This document shows positions 33,398-41,050 of a DNA stretch of 41,050 nucleotides, one piece after another (positions within the stretch are counted from its first letter, which is position 1; each line of letters starts with the position of its first letter). Under the pieces are notes generated by a model, which was not told the origin of the DNA, ran no database searches, and was given only the letters and a program-made list of their open reading frames with translations. Origin of the DNA: Paenacidovorax caeni (GTDB lineage Bacteria > Pseudomonadota > Gammaproteobacteria > Burkholderiales > Burkholderiaceae_C). Location of the stretch: the NCBI RefSeq assembly GCF_001298675.1, contig NZ_CYIG01000036.1, positions 1 through 41,050 on the forward strand, given 5' to 3'. The position numbers and the translations under genes were made by a program.

Positions 33398-34113
33398 GAT
33401 TAGGCATTATGCAGCCTTATTTCTTCCCCTATGTGGGGCATTTTGCGCTCATTGCCCACACGGATCGTTGGATAGTGTTCGATGCCAGTCAGTACACCCC
33501 ACGGTCGTGGATGAACCGCAATCGAATCTTGCATCCGCAGTCGGGGTGGACTTATGTGAATGCGCCTCTGGCGCACTCCTCGATCACCCTACGTATATGG
33601 CAGGCGCGAGTAGGGGCGCCGCGCGAAGTGCGCCGCAGCCTGCTGGGCAAGCTTAGCCACTACCGGCGGCGTGCTCCCTACTATGAGCGGGCTATTGCGC
33701 TGGTCGAGGAAAGCTTCGAGCGCTTGGGAAGCGACGATTCCCTGGTCGCGCTGGATGTCTGCGGCTTGTCCTCAGTGTGTGACTACCTGGGGCTTGATTT
33801 CAATTGTCAGGTATGCACACGGCTTGGCCTTGATTTACAAGACGTCGATGGGCCAGGAGGGTGGGCGCCCGAGATTGCACGTCAGCTTGGAGCGCAATCT
33901 TATCTTAACCCAGCAAATGGCAGAGAACTATTCAATCCCGAGGACTTTCGCCGCCATGGCATAAACCTAGAGTTTCTGGAATTCAGCGAATTCACCTATG
34001 ACGCCGGCGCCTATGTCTTCGAGCCGGGGTTGTCGGTGTTGGATGCTGTAATGTGGAATTCGCCTGAGAGAATCCGCCAAGCAATTTTCGACGGGACGAG
34101 GATTGTGAGATAG
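33394..34113 (+). CDS. WbqC-family protein
   Basis: The 239-residue protein uses a GTG start at 33394, overlapping the preceding stop as GTGA. The opening MRLGIMQPYFFPYVGHFALI and the later WMNRNRIL, AQSYLNPANG and FEPGLSVLDAVMWN are WbqC signatures. WbqC proteins occur in O-antigen and other surface-glycan clusters. I know of no settled reaction, so the role is taken from context: modification of an amino or keto sugar in the same path as the two aminotransferases. A short 25-base gap separates it from the giant glycosyltransferase. Confidence 0.82.
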   Translation: MRLGIMQPYFFPYVGHFALIAHTDRWIVFDASQYTPRSWMNRNRILHPQSGWTYVNAPLAHSSITLRIWQARVGAPREVRRSLLGKLSHYRRRAPYYERAIALVEESFERLGSDDSLVALDVCGLSSVCDYLGLDFNCQVCTRLGLDLQDVDGPGGWAPEIARQLGAQSYLNPANGRELFNPEDFRRHGINLEFLEFSEFTYDAGAYVFEPGLSVLDAVMWNSPERIRQAIFDGTRIVR

Positions 34114-34138
34114 GTAACGGACATTTAGTGGATACGCG

Positions 34139-37100
34139 ATGGAAAGACGGATGAATCATTATCAGGACAACCGAGCTCGCTTAGATGCCCTCGTGGTGCA
34201 GGCTCAGCAGGCCGTGGCTACAAGCGCGTTTGGTGACGCGATTGCCTATCTATCAGCAGCCGCCACGTTCGCGTGGAAAAACCATACAGGCGTTTTTCTT
34301 GACCGCCGTATGGAGTCGCTCATTGAACAAATTGCCCTGCATGTGAATGCCCGCTACGCCACCACCCCGCTTTGCGGGGCACAAGTTGGCTTCCTGATGA
34401 CCAGTATCCACACTTATGGTGGGCACTCCAAGATTGCTTGGCGTTGGATGCAGCTTGATCAGAAACATAGTTTCCAACTGGTGCTGACAGCGCAAAAAGG
34501 GTGTTCAGTACCGGAGCAGGTTAACGAACTTGTGCGAATAGGGCGAGTTGTTTGTACAGAGGTTTCCGATGGGGATGATGCCTTGACTCGCATCCGTCAC
34601 GCGCGTGACCAGCTTGCCGGGGCAACATTCCTCATTGCCAATATCCATCCGGACGATGTGACTAGCGCTGTTGCGCTGGCGTGCCTGCGCGATACGCTTC
34701 AAGTGGTCTACATCGACCATGCCTTTTTTTCATTCTCGCTTGGCATGCCAAGTGCCCATGCCATCTGCAGTACCAGCCCGGCGGCGGTGGCTATCGCGAC
34801 TCAAGAGCGCATGGTGTCTCCAGAGCACCTCGTGTGGTACAGAAATTCGCCCGAGTGGCTGGGGCAGGAAGCTCCCCCGGACAGCAGAGCGCTGCGCGAG
34901 AAATTAGGCGTGCCTGAAGGAGCGCCACTGCTACTGTCTTCGGGTAGCGAGCACAAATACTACCCGGTGCGTGGTATGGGGCTGCTGGATTTGGTCGCCC
35001 CCGTGTTGGATCTCGCGCCGCAGGCGCATCTTGTCGTTGTGGGCATCTTGCGGCCAGAGCGGTTCCAGGACTCCCTGGCCGAGCGTTTCGCGCAGCGCTT
35101 GCACTGGCTAAGCCCGGTCAGCGAACGTGAGTTGCTGCAATACATCGCGGCGTGCGACATCTACCTAGATTCTGTTCCGAACCATTCCGGTGGCGCGGCG
35201 CAACAGGCCATGCTGCTGTCCAAGCCCACACTGGCTTACGTCGACGCCCTGACCTTCCGTGCTCATCTGGCGCCACAACTCTTCAGCGTGGACGATTTCA
35301 GCTGGATTCATTTTTCGGCGAGCTCTTACCGGGCCGACTTGGAGTCGCTCATCGGGAACCACGAATTGCGGCTAGGGCGGGGACGCACCTTACAAGCACA
35401 GGTGTCTTCACGCATCAGCGAAAGGGACAATCTGGAGTCGATCCAGGCTAGCTATCGCAAGGCTCTGCAGACGCCACTCGTAGCCCAGACGTTGCTGGAC
35501 GAAGCCTGGCGCGTGGAGAATCCTGCGCTGCACCAGGTGCAGTACGAGATCACGCGGGGCCTAGATGCCTACAGGAAGCCAAAGGAAGTGGGGCGTCCTT
35601 CGATGCAGGTTGCCGTGCGCGCCATTGCCTTCCATCTGCCCCAGTTCCACGCTATCCCCGAAAACGATGCCTGGTGGGGAAAGGGTTTCACCGAATGGAG
35701 TAATGTGCGCGAAGGGCGGCCGCTGTTTGACGGCCACTACCAGCCGCGTGTGCCGGCGGAGATGGGTTACTACGACCTTTCCGATGTCGATGTGCTGGAT
35801 CGTCAGGCCCGCTTGGCGCGCGAGCATGGGCTGGAAGGCTTTTGCTTCTATTACTACTGGTTCGATGGCCAGCGGTTGCTGGAGAAGCCTGTCGATCAAC
35901 TGCTGAACCGCCCCGATATCGACCTGCCGTTTTGCCTGTGTTGGGCCAACGAGAACTGGACGCGCCGCTGGGACGGTGGCGAGCAGCAGGTGCTGATGCG
36001 CCAGAGCTATTCGCCGGAGCTTGACGAACGCTTTGCGCTGGACTTGATGCCTTACCTGCGCGATGCGCGCTACATCCGCGTGAATGGGCGTCCACTGATT
36101 ATGGTTTACCGGCTCGACATCATCCCGGACGTGGCTCGTTCTGTCGCCGTATGGCGGGAGGTCTGGCGCCGCGAGGGGCTGGGTGAGGTCTACCTGGTTG
36201 CTGTGGACAGTTTCAAGTCGGTGCCTCCGGACGCGGCAGGCTTCGATGCAGCGTGCGAGTTTTTGCCGCACCAGGTCAATTTCTCTGCCCTAGCGCCTGA
36301 AATGGCGCTGCGCGATCTGCGTGACAAACAGATGAGCTTGGTGGACTACACACAGTTGCCAGATTATTGGCTGGGCAGGCCGCGCCCCGCCTACAAGCGC
36401 TTTCGCGGCATTGTGCCCGCGTGGGACAACGCGGCTCGTCGGCGCAAGGGTGGCGCAACAGTCATCCATGGCTCCACGCCCGAACTCTACGAACAATGGC
36501 TGCGCCGCACCGTGGCTCGTACCCTCGATGAGCAAGCGGGCGATGAGCGCATCGTCTTTATCAACGCATGGAACGAATGGGGCGAGGGTTGCTATCTGGA
36601 ACCGGATGCTAAGTTCGGTCGTGCCTATCTGGAGGCCACGCGGCGCGTTCTGCAAAGCCCGCCGCAAGCGCTGCTGGAGGACCTGCGGCGCGAGCGGGAG
36701 GCCACCTCGTCTCGGCACGATGCCTTCGCGCAATGGCTGGAGCGGCGCGACCCCGAAGGCGCGCGCCTTCGCATGTCGCAGGAGGTGGGCGCAGCAACTG
36801 TCCACATCGTCATCGAAGGTGAGGAGGGTGAGGCGGCAGAATCCACGCGGCGAAGCCTGCGTGGGCTGGATGGGGGCTATCCGCCCGGCGTAGCGGTATC
36901 GGTGCTGCCTGAGGGTAGTTACGCCTACCTCATGGTCTTGATGAAGCAGCATGCAGAGCAATGGTGGTTGCGCGTGCCCGCAGGGGCGCAGTTCCTGCCT
37001 TCAGGGGTGGAAATGGTGCGCCAGGCGTTGCTGCAAACGCCCGCGTTCAAGGCCGTCTATGCGGACGAGGTGGTTCCAGGGAGCAAGGGGGTGCTGCCCT

Positions 37101-39298
37101 TGTTCCGCCCGGACTTCAATCTCGACCTGCTCGTGAGCTTTCCCGGGGTGATGGGCCGGCACTGGCTCTTCCACCGCGAGGCACTTGAGGCCATAGGCGG
37201 GTTCGACCCCGAGGATGGCGGTGCGTTTGAATTAGGCGCCTTACTGCGCATGGCCGAAAGTGGTGAATTCGGTAGCCTGGGGCATGTACCGGAGCCATTT
37301 CTCATCGCTCCTGCCACCGTGTCCGCTAGCGAGGATGCTCGGCGGGCAGTGTTGTCCCACCTGCACAGACGCGGGTACGTCAACGCCCGAGTGGTGGATG
37401 GCGCACCAGGCACCTTCCGTGTGCTGTATGGGCATGAGCAGGCACCGCTGGTTTCGGTCATCATTCCGACCAAGGATCAATTGCCGATGCTTCAGCGTTG
37501 CGTGGAGACCCTGCTCGGCAATACCGCCTATCGCAACTTTGAAGTGCTCATCGTGGACAACGGCAGCAGCACTCCCGAGGCGCAGGCCTGGCTGGATGGC
37601 ATCGAGCGCATGGGTGTGGACCAACTGCGCGTTCTGCGCTATCCGCACCCGTTTAACTATTCGGCCATGAACAACCTGGCAGCACGACAAGCGCGAGGCG
37701 AATACCTGCTGCTGCTCAACAACGACACGGCGGTGCTGCAGGAAGACTGGCTCGACGCGATGCTCAATCACGCGCAGCGCCCCGAGGTGGGCATTGTCGG
37801 TGCGAAGCTGCTTTACCCTGATGGGAATGTGCAGCACGCCGGGGTGGTCTTGGGACTGAATGGGCCTGCGGACCATCCTTACAACGGTGCTGCGCTGGAT
37901 GCACCGGGCGACATGCACAGATTGCTGGTGGATCAGAATCTGAGCGCCGTGACTGGCGCATGCCTCATGGTGCGCAAGTCGCTTTACGAGGCAGTGGGTG
38001 GTTTGGATGAGGGTGACTTTAAAGTTTCCTACAACGATATCGACCTGTGTCTCAAGATAAGGCAGTCAGGTCACCTCGTGGTGTGGACGCCGCACGCGCT
38101 CATGATGCATGTAGGCAGCGTGAGCCAGAAAAGCGTGGGCTCTGCTGCCGATGAGGCTAAGCGCCAACGGTTTGCCGCCGAGCAGGACGCGATGTACGCG
38201 AAATGGCTCCCGGCGCTAGCACACGACCCGGCCTACCATCGGCACTTCACCTTGTACGGCAAGGGCTACGAGATCGAGCCGCATCTTCGTATGCCCACAG
38301 GAGCTCCTTCATGCGGCCCGCGGATACTGGCGCATCCTGCCGATGTGCAGGGCAGCGGGCATTACCGGGTCATCCAGCCATGGCGGGCATTGCATGCTGC
38401 CGGACGCATTGAAGGGGGTTACGCGGTGGCCCCGTTGGATCCGCCTGAGCTCGAACGCTATGTGCCTGACGTGATCGTGCTTCAAAGGCAGATTGGCGAA
38501 AGGCAGATCGAAGCCATGCGCCGAATACATACTTTTTCGCGCGCGTTTAAGGTGTATGAGCTCGATGACTACCTACCCAATCTGCCTTTGCAGAATGCGC
38601 ATCGCCACGCTCTGCCGCGCGATGTGCTTAAAGCACTGCGCCGGGGGCTGGGCTATGTGGATCGTTTTGTCGTTTCCACCGACCCCCTGGCGGAAGCCTT
38701 TGCGGGCTTGCACGCGGACATCCGGGTGGTGGAAAACAGGCTTCCTCCTTCGTGGTGGAGTGCATTGACACCCATGCGCCGCCAGTCCGCAAAGCCCCGG
38801 GTGGGCTGGGCTGGCGGTGTGGGACATTCGGGCGATTTGGCCTTGGTGATAGATGTTGTGCGAGAGTTAGTGCAGGAAGTGGAATGGGTCTTCTTTGGCT
38901 TGTGCCCCGACGCTTTGCTGCCGTACGTTCACGAGTACCACCGAGGTGGTCCCATAGGCCGCTACCCCGCGCGTCTGGCGGCCCTGAACCTGGATCTTGC
39001 GATTGCGCCTCTGGAGGACAACCTTTTCAATCAGTGCAAGAGTCAGCTCAAGCTCCTTGAATATGGCGCTTGCGGCTATCCAGTCGTTTGCAGTGACGTG
39101 GGGCCGTATCGGCGCACGAGCTTGCCGGTAACAAAAGTGCGTAATCGGTTCAAGGATTGGGTGGATGCTATTCGCATGCACGCTCGCGATCTCGATGCGG
39201 CCGCCAAGGCGGGGGACGCCCTGCACACTGCCGTCCGCCGGCAATGGATGTTGGAGGGTACAGGGTTGGACGTTTGGCTGGATGCTTGGTCGATCTGA
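34139..39298 (+). CDS. Multidomain glycosyltransferase (GT-B, WbsX, GT2, GT-B)
   Basis: The 1,719-residue protein has five modules. (1) About 75-430: a GT-B-like transferase with SSGSEHKYYPVRGM and SGGAAQQAMLLSKPTLAYVD. (2) About 495-840: a WbsX/GH99-like domain, starting AIAFHLPQFHAIPENDAWWG, with CWANENWTRRWDGGEQ and FINAWNEWGEGCYLEPD. (3) About 870-1100: a GT2-like half without clear catalytic residues (VYADEVVPGSKGVLPLFRPD). (4) About 1103-1345: a GT2 domain with VSVIIPTKDQ, LIVDNGSS and LLLNNDTAV (Asp1196). (5) About 1394-1719: a second GT-B-like transferase (HPADVQGSGHYRVIQPWRAL; QCKSQLKLLEYGACGYPVVC). No membrane segments are seen. The stop lies inside an IS end, so a few C-terminal residues may be lost. 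Acceptor and donor unknown; flagellin or another surface structure is plausible. Confidence 0.85.
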   Translation: MERRMNHYQDNRARLDALVVQAQQAVATSAFGDAIAYLSAAATFAWKNHTGVFLDRRMESLIEQIALHVNARYATTPLCGAQVGFLMTSIHTYGGHSKIAWRWMQLDQKHSFQLVLTAQKGCSVPEQVNELVRIGRVVCTEVSDGDDALTRIRHARDQLAGATFLIANIHPDDVTSAVALACLRDTLQVVYIDHAFFSFSLGMPSAHAICSTSPAAVAIATQERMVSPEHLVWYRNSPEWLGQEAPPDSRALREKLGVPEGAPLLLSSGSEHKYYPVRGMGLLDLVAPVLDLAPQAHLVVVGILRPERFQDSLAERFAQRLHWLSPVSERELLQYIAACDIYLDSVPNHSGGAAQQAMLLSKPTLAYVDALTFRAHLAPQLFSVDDFSWIHFSASSYRADLESLIGNHELRLGRGRTLQAQVSSRISERDNLESIQASYRKALQTPLVAQTLLDEAWRVENPALHQVQYEITRGLDAYRKPKEVGRPSMQVAVRAIAFHLPQFHAIPENDAWWGKGFTEWSNVREGRPLFDGHYQPRVPAEMGYYDLSDVDVLDRQARLAREHGLEGFCFYYYWFDGQRLLEKPVDQLLNRPDIDLPFCLCWANENWTRRWDGGEQQVLMRQSYSPELDERFALDLMPYLRDARYIRVNGRPLIMVYRLDIIPDVARSVAVWREVWRREGLGEVYLVAVDSFKSVPPDAAGFDAACEFLPHQVNFSALAPEMALRDLRDKQMSLVDYTQLPDYWLGRPRPAYKRFRGIVPAWDNAARRRKGGATVIHGSTPELYEQWLRRTVARTLDEQAGDERIVFINAWNEWGEGCYLEPDAKFGRAYLEATRRVLQSPPQALLEDLRREREATSSRHDAFAQWLERRDPEGARLRMSQEVGAATVHIVIEGEEGEAAESTRRSLRGLDGGYPPGVAVSVLPEGSYAYLMVLMKQHAEQWWLRVPAGAQFLPSGVEMVRQALLQTPAFKAVYADEVVPGSKGVLPLFRPDFNLDLLVSFPGVMGRHWLFHREALEAIGGFDPEDGGAFELGALLRMAESGEFGSLGHVPEPFLIAPATVSASEDARRAVLSHLHRRGYVNARVVDGAPGTFRVLYGHEQAPLVSVIIPTKDQLPMLQRCVETLLGNTAYRNFEVLIVDNGSSTPEAQAWLDGIERMGVDQLRVLRYPHPFNYSAMNNLAARQARGEYLLLLNNDTAVLQEDWLDAMLNHAQRPEVGIVGAKLLYPDGNVQHAGVVLGLNGPADHPYNGAALDAPGDMHRLLVDQNLSAVTGACLMVRKSLYEAVGGLDEGDFKVSYNDIDLCLKIRQSGHLVVWTPHALMMHVGSVSQKSVGSAADEAKRQRFAAEQDAMYAKWLPALAHDPAYHRHFTLYGKGYEIEPHLRMPTGAPSCGPRILAHPADVQGSGHYRVIQPWRALHAAGRIEGGYAVAPLDPPELERYVPDVIVLQRQIGERQIEAMRRIHTFSRAFKVYELDDYLPNLPLQNAHRHALPRDVLKALRRGLGYVDRFVVSTDPLAEAFAGLHADIRVVENRLPPSWWSALTPMRRQSAKPRVGWAGGVGHSGDLALVIDVVRELVQEVEWVFFGLCPDALLPYVHEYHRGGPIGRYPARLAALNLDLAIAPLEDNLFNQCKSQLKLLEYGACGYPVVCSDVGPYRRTSLPVTKVRNRFKDWVDAIRMHARDLDAAAKAGDALHTAVRRQWMLEGTGLDVWLDAWSI

Positions 39299-39324
39299 AT
39301 CGTCCAGGATTTTGGGGTGGCTCC
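39296..39324 (+). repeat. Solo IS-type terminal sequence
   Basis: TGAATCGTCCAGGATTTTGG and the nine following bases match 39364-39392 at 23 of 29 positions, in the same orientation. The latter is the left end of the IS fragment that follows. The first three bases are the stop codon of the glycosyltransferase. This looks like the remnant of an earlier insertion. Confidence 0.6.
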
Positions 39325-39413
39325 TGACGGTAATCCCCCCGCAAATCCAGTGCACAGAGAAGTTGAACCGCCCATGGTTTTGAGGAGGCTCCAACTCTTG
39401 AGAAGATGGAGCC

Positions 39414-39737
39414 ATGAACAAGTCACCGAAGTTCTCCCCGGAAGTGCGCGAGCGCGCCGTGCGCATGGTGCAGGAGCACCGAGCCGACTACCCGTCGCTG
39501 TGGGCAGCCATTGAATCGATTGCACCCAAGATTGGCTGCGCGCCGCAGACCTTGAACGACTGGGTCAAGAAGGCCGATGTCGACAGCGGCCAGCGCCCCG
39601 GCACCACCACTGCAGACGCCCTGCGCATCAAGGAACTGGAGCGTTAGGTCAAGGAATTGCGCCGGGCCAACGACATCCTGAAGACGGCCAGCGCGTTTTT
39701 CGCGCAGGCGGAGCTCGACCGCCGACTCAAATCGTGA
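39414..39737 (+). pseudogene. IS3-family orfA with internal TAG
   Basis: Reads [20 protein letters not shown] then a helix-turn-helix region ([18 protein letters not shown]) up to TAG at 39645-39647. The same frame continues VKELRRANDILKTASAFFAQ and then AELDRRLKS to a TGA at 39735-39737. This is a full-length IS3-type orfA with one nonsense codon where most relatives have Glu (GAG to TAG). The second half holds the leucine-zipper part, so the truncated product should be inactive. Confidence 0.85.
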
Positions 39738-39864
39738 AGGCCTACATCGACCGCCACCGTGATGACTACGGGGACGAGCCCATCTGCCGGGTGCTGCAGA
39801 TGGCCCCGTCGTGTTACTGGCGCCACGCAGCCCGACAACGCAACCCGCAACTGCGCAGTCAACG
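39734..39864 (+). pseudogene. IS3-family orfB, 5' fragment
   Basis: GTG at 39734 overlaps the orfA stop in the -1 frame, as in IS3 elements. It reads VKAYIDRHRDDYGDEPICRV followed by LQMAPSCYWRHAARQRNPQL and is then cut by the next insertion sequence, before the DDE catalytic core. Confidence 0.8.
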
Positions 39865-39927
39865 TGAAGTCCCCTTGAAAACCTGAACCAGGTGGAAGTA
39901 GAGAATCCAACCCCACGGAGTCTCTAC

Positions 39928-40194
39928 ATGAAGAAATCCAGATTCAGCGAAGCTCAGATAGTCGGCATCCTCAAGGAGGTCGAGCTGGGCGCCAAGGTCG
40001 CCGAGACATGCAGGAAGCATGGCGTGAGCGAGCCGACCTACTACAAGTGGAAGAGCCAGTTCTCGGGCATGACGGTCTCGCACCTGGCCCAACTGCGCCA
40101 GTTGCAGGACGAGAACGCCAAGCTCAAGCGCATGTACGCCGACCTGGCGCTGATGCACCACGCTCTCAAGGATGTCGTTGACCGAAAGCTCTGA
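39928..40194 (+). CDS. IS3-family transposase orfA
   Basis: The 88-residue protein reads [20 protein letters not shown], with a helix-turn-helix ([20 protein letters not shown]) that binds the IS ends, and a leucine-zipper-like C-terminus ([20 protein letters not shown]). In IS3 elements it regulates transposition and, by a -1 frameshift near its end, forms the OrfAB transposase. CCGAAAGC at 40182-40189 is near where the frames cross, but I cannot confirm a slippery site. It starts at the ATG at 39928. Confidence 0.9.
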   Translation: MKKSRFSEAQIVGILKEVELGAKVAETCRKHGVSEPTYYKWKSQFSGMTVSHLAQLRQLQDENAKLKRMYADLALMHHALKDVVDRKL

Positions 40195-40211
40195 CCCCGG
40201 AGCGTCGCGAG

Positions 40212-41024
40212 ATGGTTGTCCAAGGTCTTATGGTCGAGCACGGCATGAGCCAACGCCGCGCCTGCCAGGCCAGCGGCATTGCCCGCTCCACGCTGCGCTA
40301 CCGGCCCGTTGCACGCGACGACTCCGGGGTCATCACCTTCATTCAGGCCTACATAGCGCTGAATCCGCGCCACGGCTTCGGGCTGCTGTATGACAGCGCT
40401 CGCTACCAGGGCAAGCCGTGGGGCAAGACGGTGCTCTGGCGTGTGTACTGTGAGCTGCGGTTGAACCTGCCGCGGCGTGGCAAGAAACGGCTGCCGGCGC
40501 GCATCAAGCAACCGCTGCAGGCTGCAGGCCAGCCCAACCAGGGTTGGAGTTGCGATTTCATGTCTGATGCGCTGTGGTCTGGCCGCAGGTTTCGCACATT
40601 CAACGTCATCGATGAATTCAACCGCGAAGGCCTGCGCATTGAGGTCGACACCAGCCTGCCTGCCGCTCGTGTCATCCGAGCTTTGAACGAGTTGGTGGAG
40701 GTGCGCGGCGCGCCGCTGTCGATTCGCCTGGACAACGGCCCGGAGTTCATCGCCAATGCGCTGGCTCAATGGGCGCAGAGCAAAGGCATCGCCTTGCAGC
40801 ACATCCAGCCCGGCAAACCCACGCAGAACGCTTATGTTGAACGCTTTAACAAGACCTACCGCACCGAGGTGCTGGACTGCTACGTGTTCGACTCCTTGAC
40901 GGAGGTTCGAGACATGACAGCGGACTGGCTGCACCGCTACAACCACCACCGGCCCCATGAAGCCCTTGGCCGCATCCCACCGGTCGAGTACCGTGTCAAA
41001 CTGTTCCCCAACCTCTACTTCTGA
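40212..41024 (+). CDS. IS3-family transposase orfB (DDE integrase)
   Basis: The 270-residue protein has the rve/DDE core: first Asp in [20 protein letters not shown], second Asp in [12 protein letters not shown], and Glu in [17 protein letters not shown]. An HTH_21-like region ([15 protein letters not shown]) precedes it. All three catalytic residues are intact. Upstream in the same -1 frame the sequence ALTPERRE continues into orfA's end, so the functional product may be an OrfAB fusion made by frameshifting rather than one begun at the ATG at 40212. The stop lies a base from the right inverted repeat. Confidence 0.9.
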   Translation: MVVQGLMVEHGMSQRRACQASGIARSTLRYRPVARDDSGVITFIQAYIALNPRHGFGLLYDSARYQGKPWGKTVLWRVYCELRLNLPRRGKKRLPARIKQPLQAAGQPNQGWSCDFMSDALWSGRRFRTFNVIDEFNREGLRIEVDTSLPAARVIRALNELVEVRGAPLSIRLDNGPEFIANALAQWAQSKGIALQHIQPGKPTQNAYVERFNKTYRTEVLDCYVFDSLTEVRDMTADWLHRYNHHRPHEALGRIPPVEYRVKLFPNLYF

Positions 41025-41050
41025 CTGGCTCAGGAATTCGAGGGGACTTC

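Larger units (their letters stand above)
39364..39864 (+). mobile_element. IS3-family element fragment (left part), interrupted
   Basis: The element starts with TGAACCGCCCATGGTTTTGA and carries orfA (with a nonsense codon) and the first 131 bases of orfB. It is cut at 39864-39865 by another IS3-family element. The missing right part, if it survives, lies beyond the window. Confidence 0.8.
39865..41050 (+). mobile_element. Apparently complete IS3-family insertion sequence
   Basis: The ends are inverted repeats: the left reads GAAGTCCCCTTGAAAACCTG and the complement of the right reads GAAGTCCCCTCGAATTCCTG. Over 25 bases 21 match. If the termini are TG...CA, the last base falls at 41051, just outside. 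The element carries an intact orfA and an orfB in the -1 frame. It is inserted into orfB of the preceding IS fragment. Target duplication cannot be checked because the right flank is missing. Confidence 0.88.

Noticed and set aside
1-41050. CRISPR array or tRNA genes
   Set aside because: No regular repeat-spacer pattern and no cloverleaf-like sequences were seen on reading.

Overview
This window looks like chromosomal DNA of a flagellated, GC-rich beta-proteobacterium of the Comamonadaceae type (Acidovorax or Comamonas relatives). That placement rests on gene content, gene order, the proteins' general character and a dispersed palindromic repeat that resembles one I associate with that family; it is an inference, not a database match.

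Positions 1-12,250 are ordinary chromosome. They hold the tail of an M48 peptidase, RNase P RNA (rnpB, minus strand), a membrane HD-GYP phosphodiesterase, cysteine synthase, a secreted TAP-type hydrolase, a beta-helix (bactofilin-like) protein, a COG2509-type flavoprotein, a small Pro/Gly/Tyr-rich lipoprotein, htpX with a heat-shock-type promoter and a good terminator, a coupled NYN-LOTUS/DUF3025 pair, and pyrC.

Positions 12,258-28,722 are a flagellar and motility cluster. flgB-C-D-E-F-G-H (rod, hook, L-ring) run on the minus strand. flgA, flgM and flgN diverge on the plus strand, with a textbook sigma-28 promoter in front of flgM. A second minus-strand block reads motA-motB-cheY-cheZ, a terminator, then flhB-flhA-flhF-flhG-fliA with mostly overlapping genes. 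The flhG-position protein has no P-loop. flgI, flgJ, flgK, flgL, flhDC, cheA and cheW are absent from the window.

Positions 28,723-39,298 are an accessory glycan region next to motA, beginning with an AT-rich spacer. It encodes two SAM methyltransferases, two tandem DegT-type PLP aminotransferases, a WbqC-family protein and a 1,719-residue multidomain glycosyltransferase. Several genes are joined by 4-base start/stop overlaps. The position suggests a surface or flagellin glycosylation locus. No nucleotide-sugar dehydratase is present, so the keto-sugar substrate would have to come from elsewhere.

Positions 39,296-41,050 are insertion-sequence debris: a solo IS end that supplies the stop codon of the giant glycosyltransferase, a broken IS3-family element with a nonsense codon in orfA, and an apparently intact second IS3-family element inserted into its orfB. 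The intact element ends at, or one base beyond, the right edge of the window.
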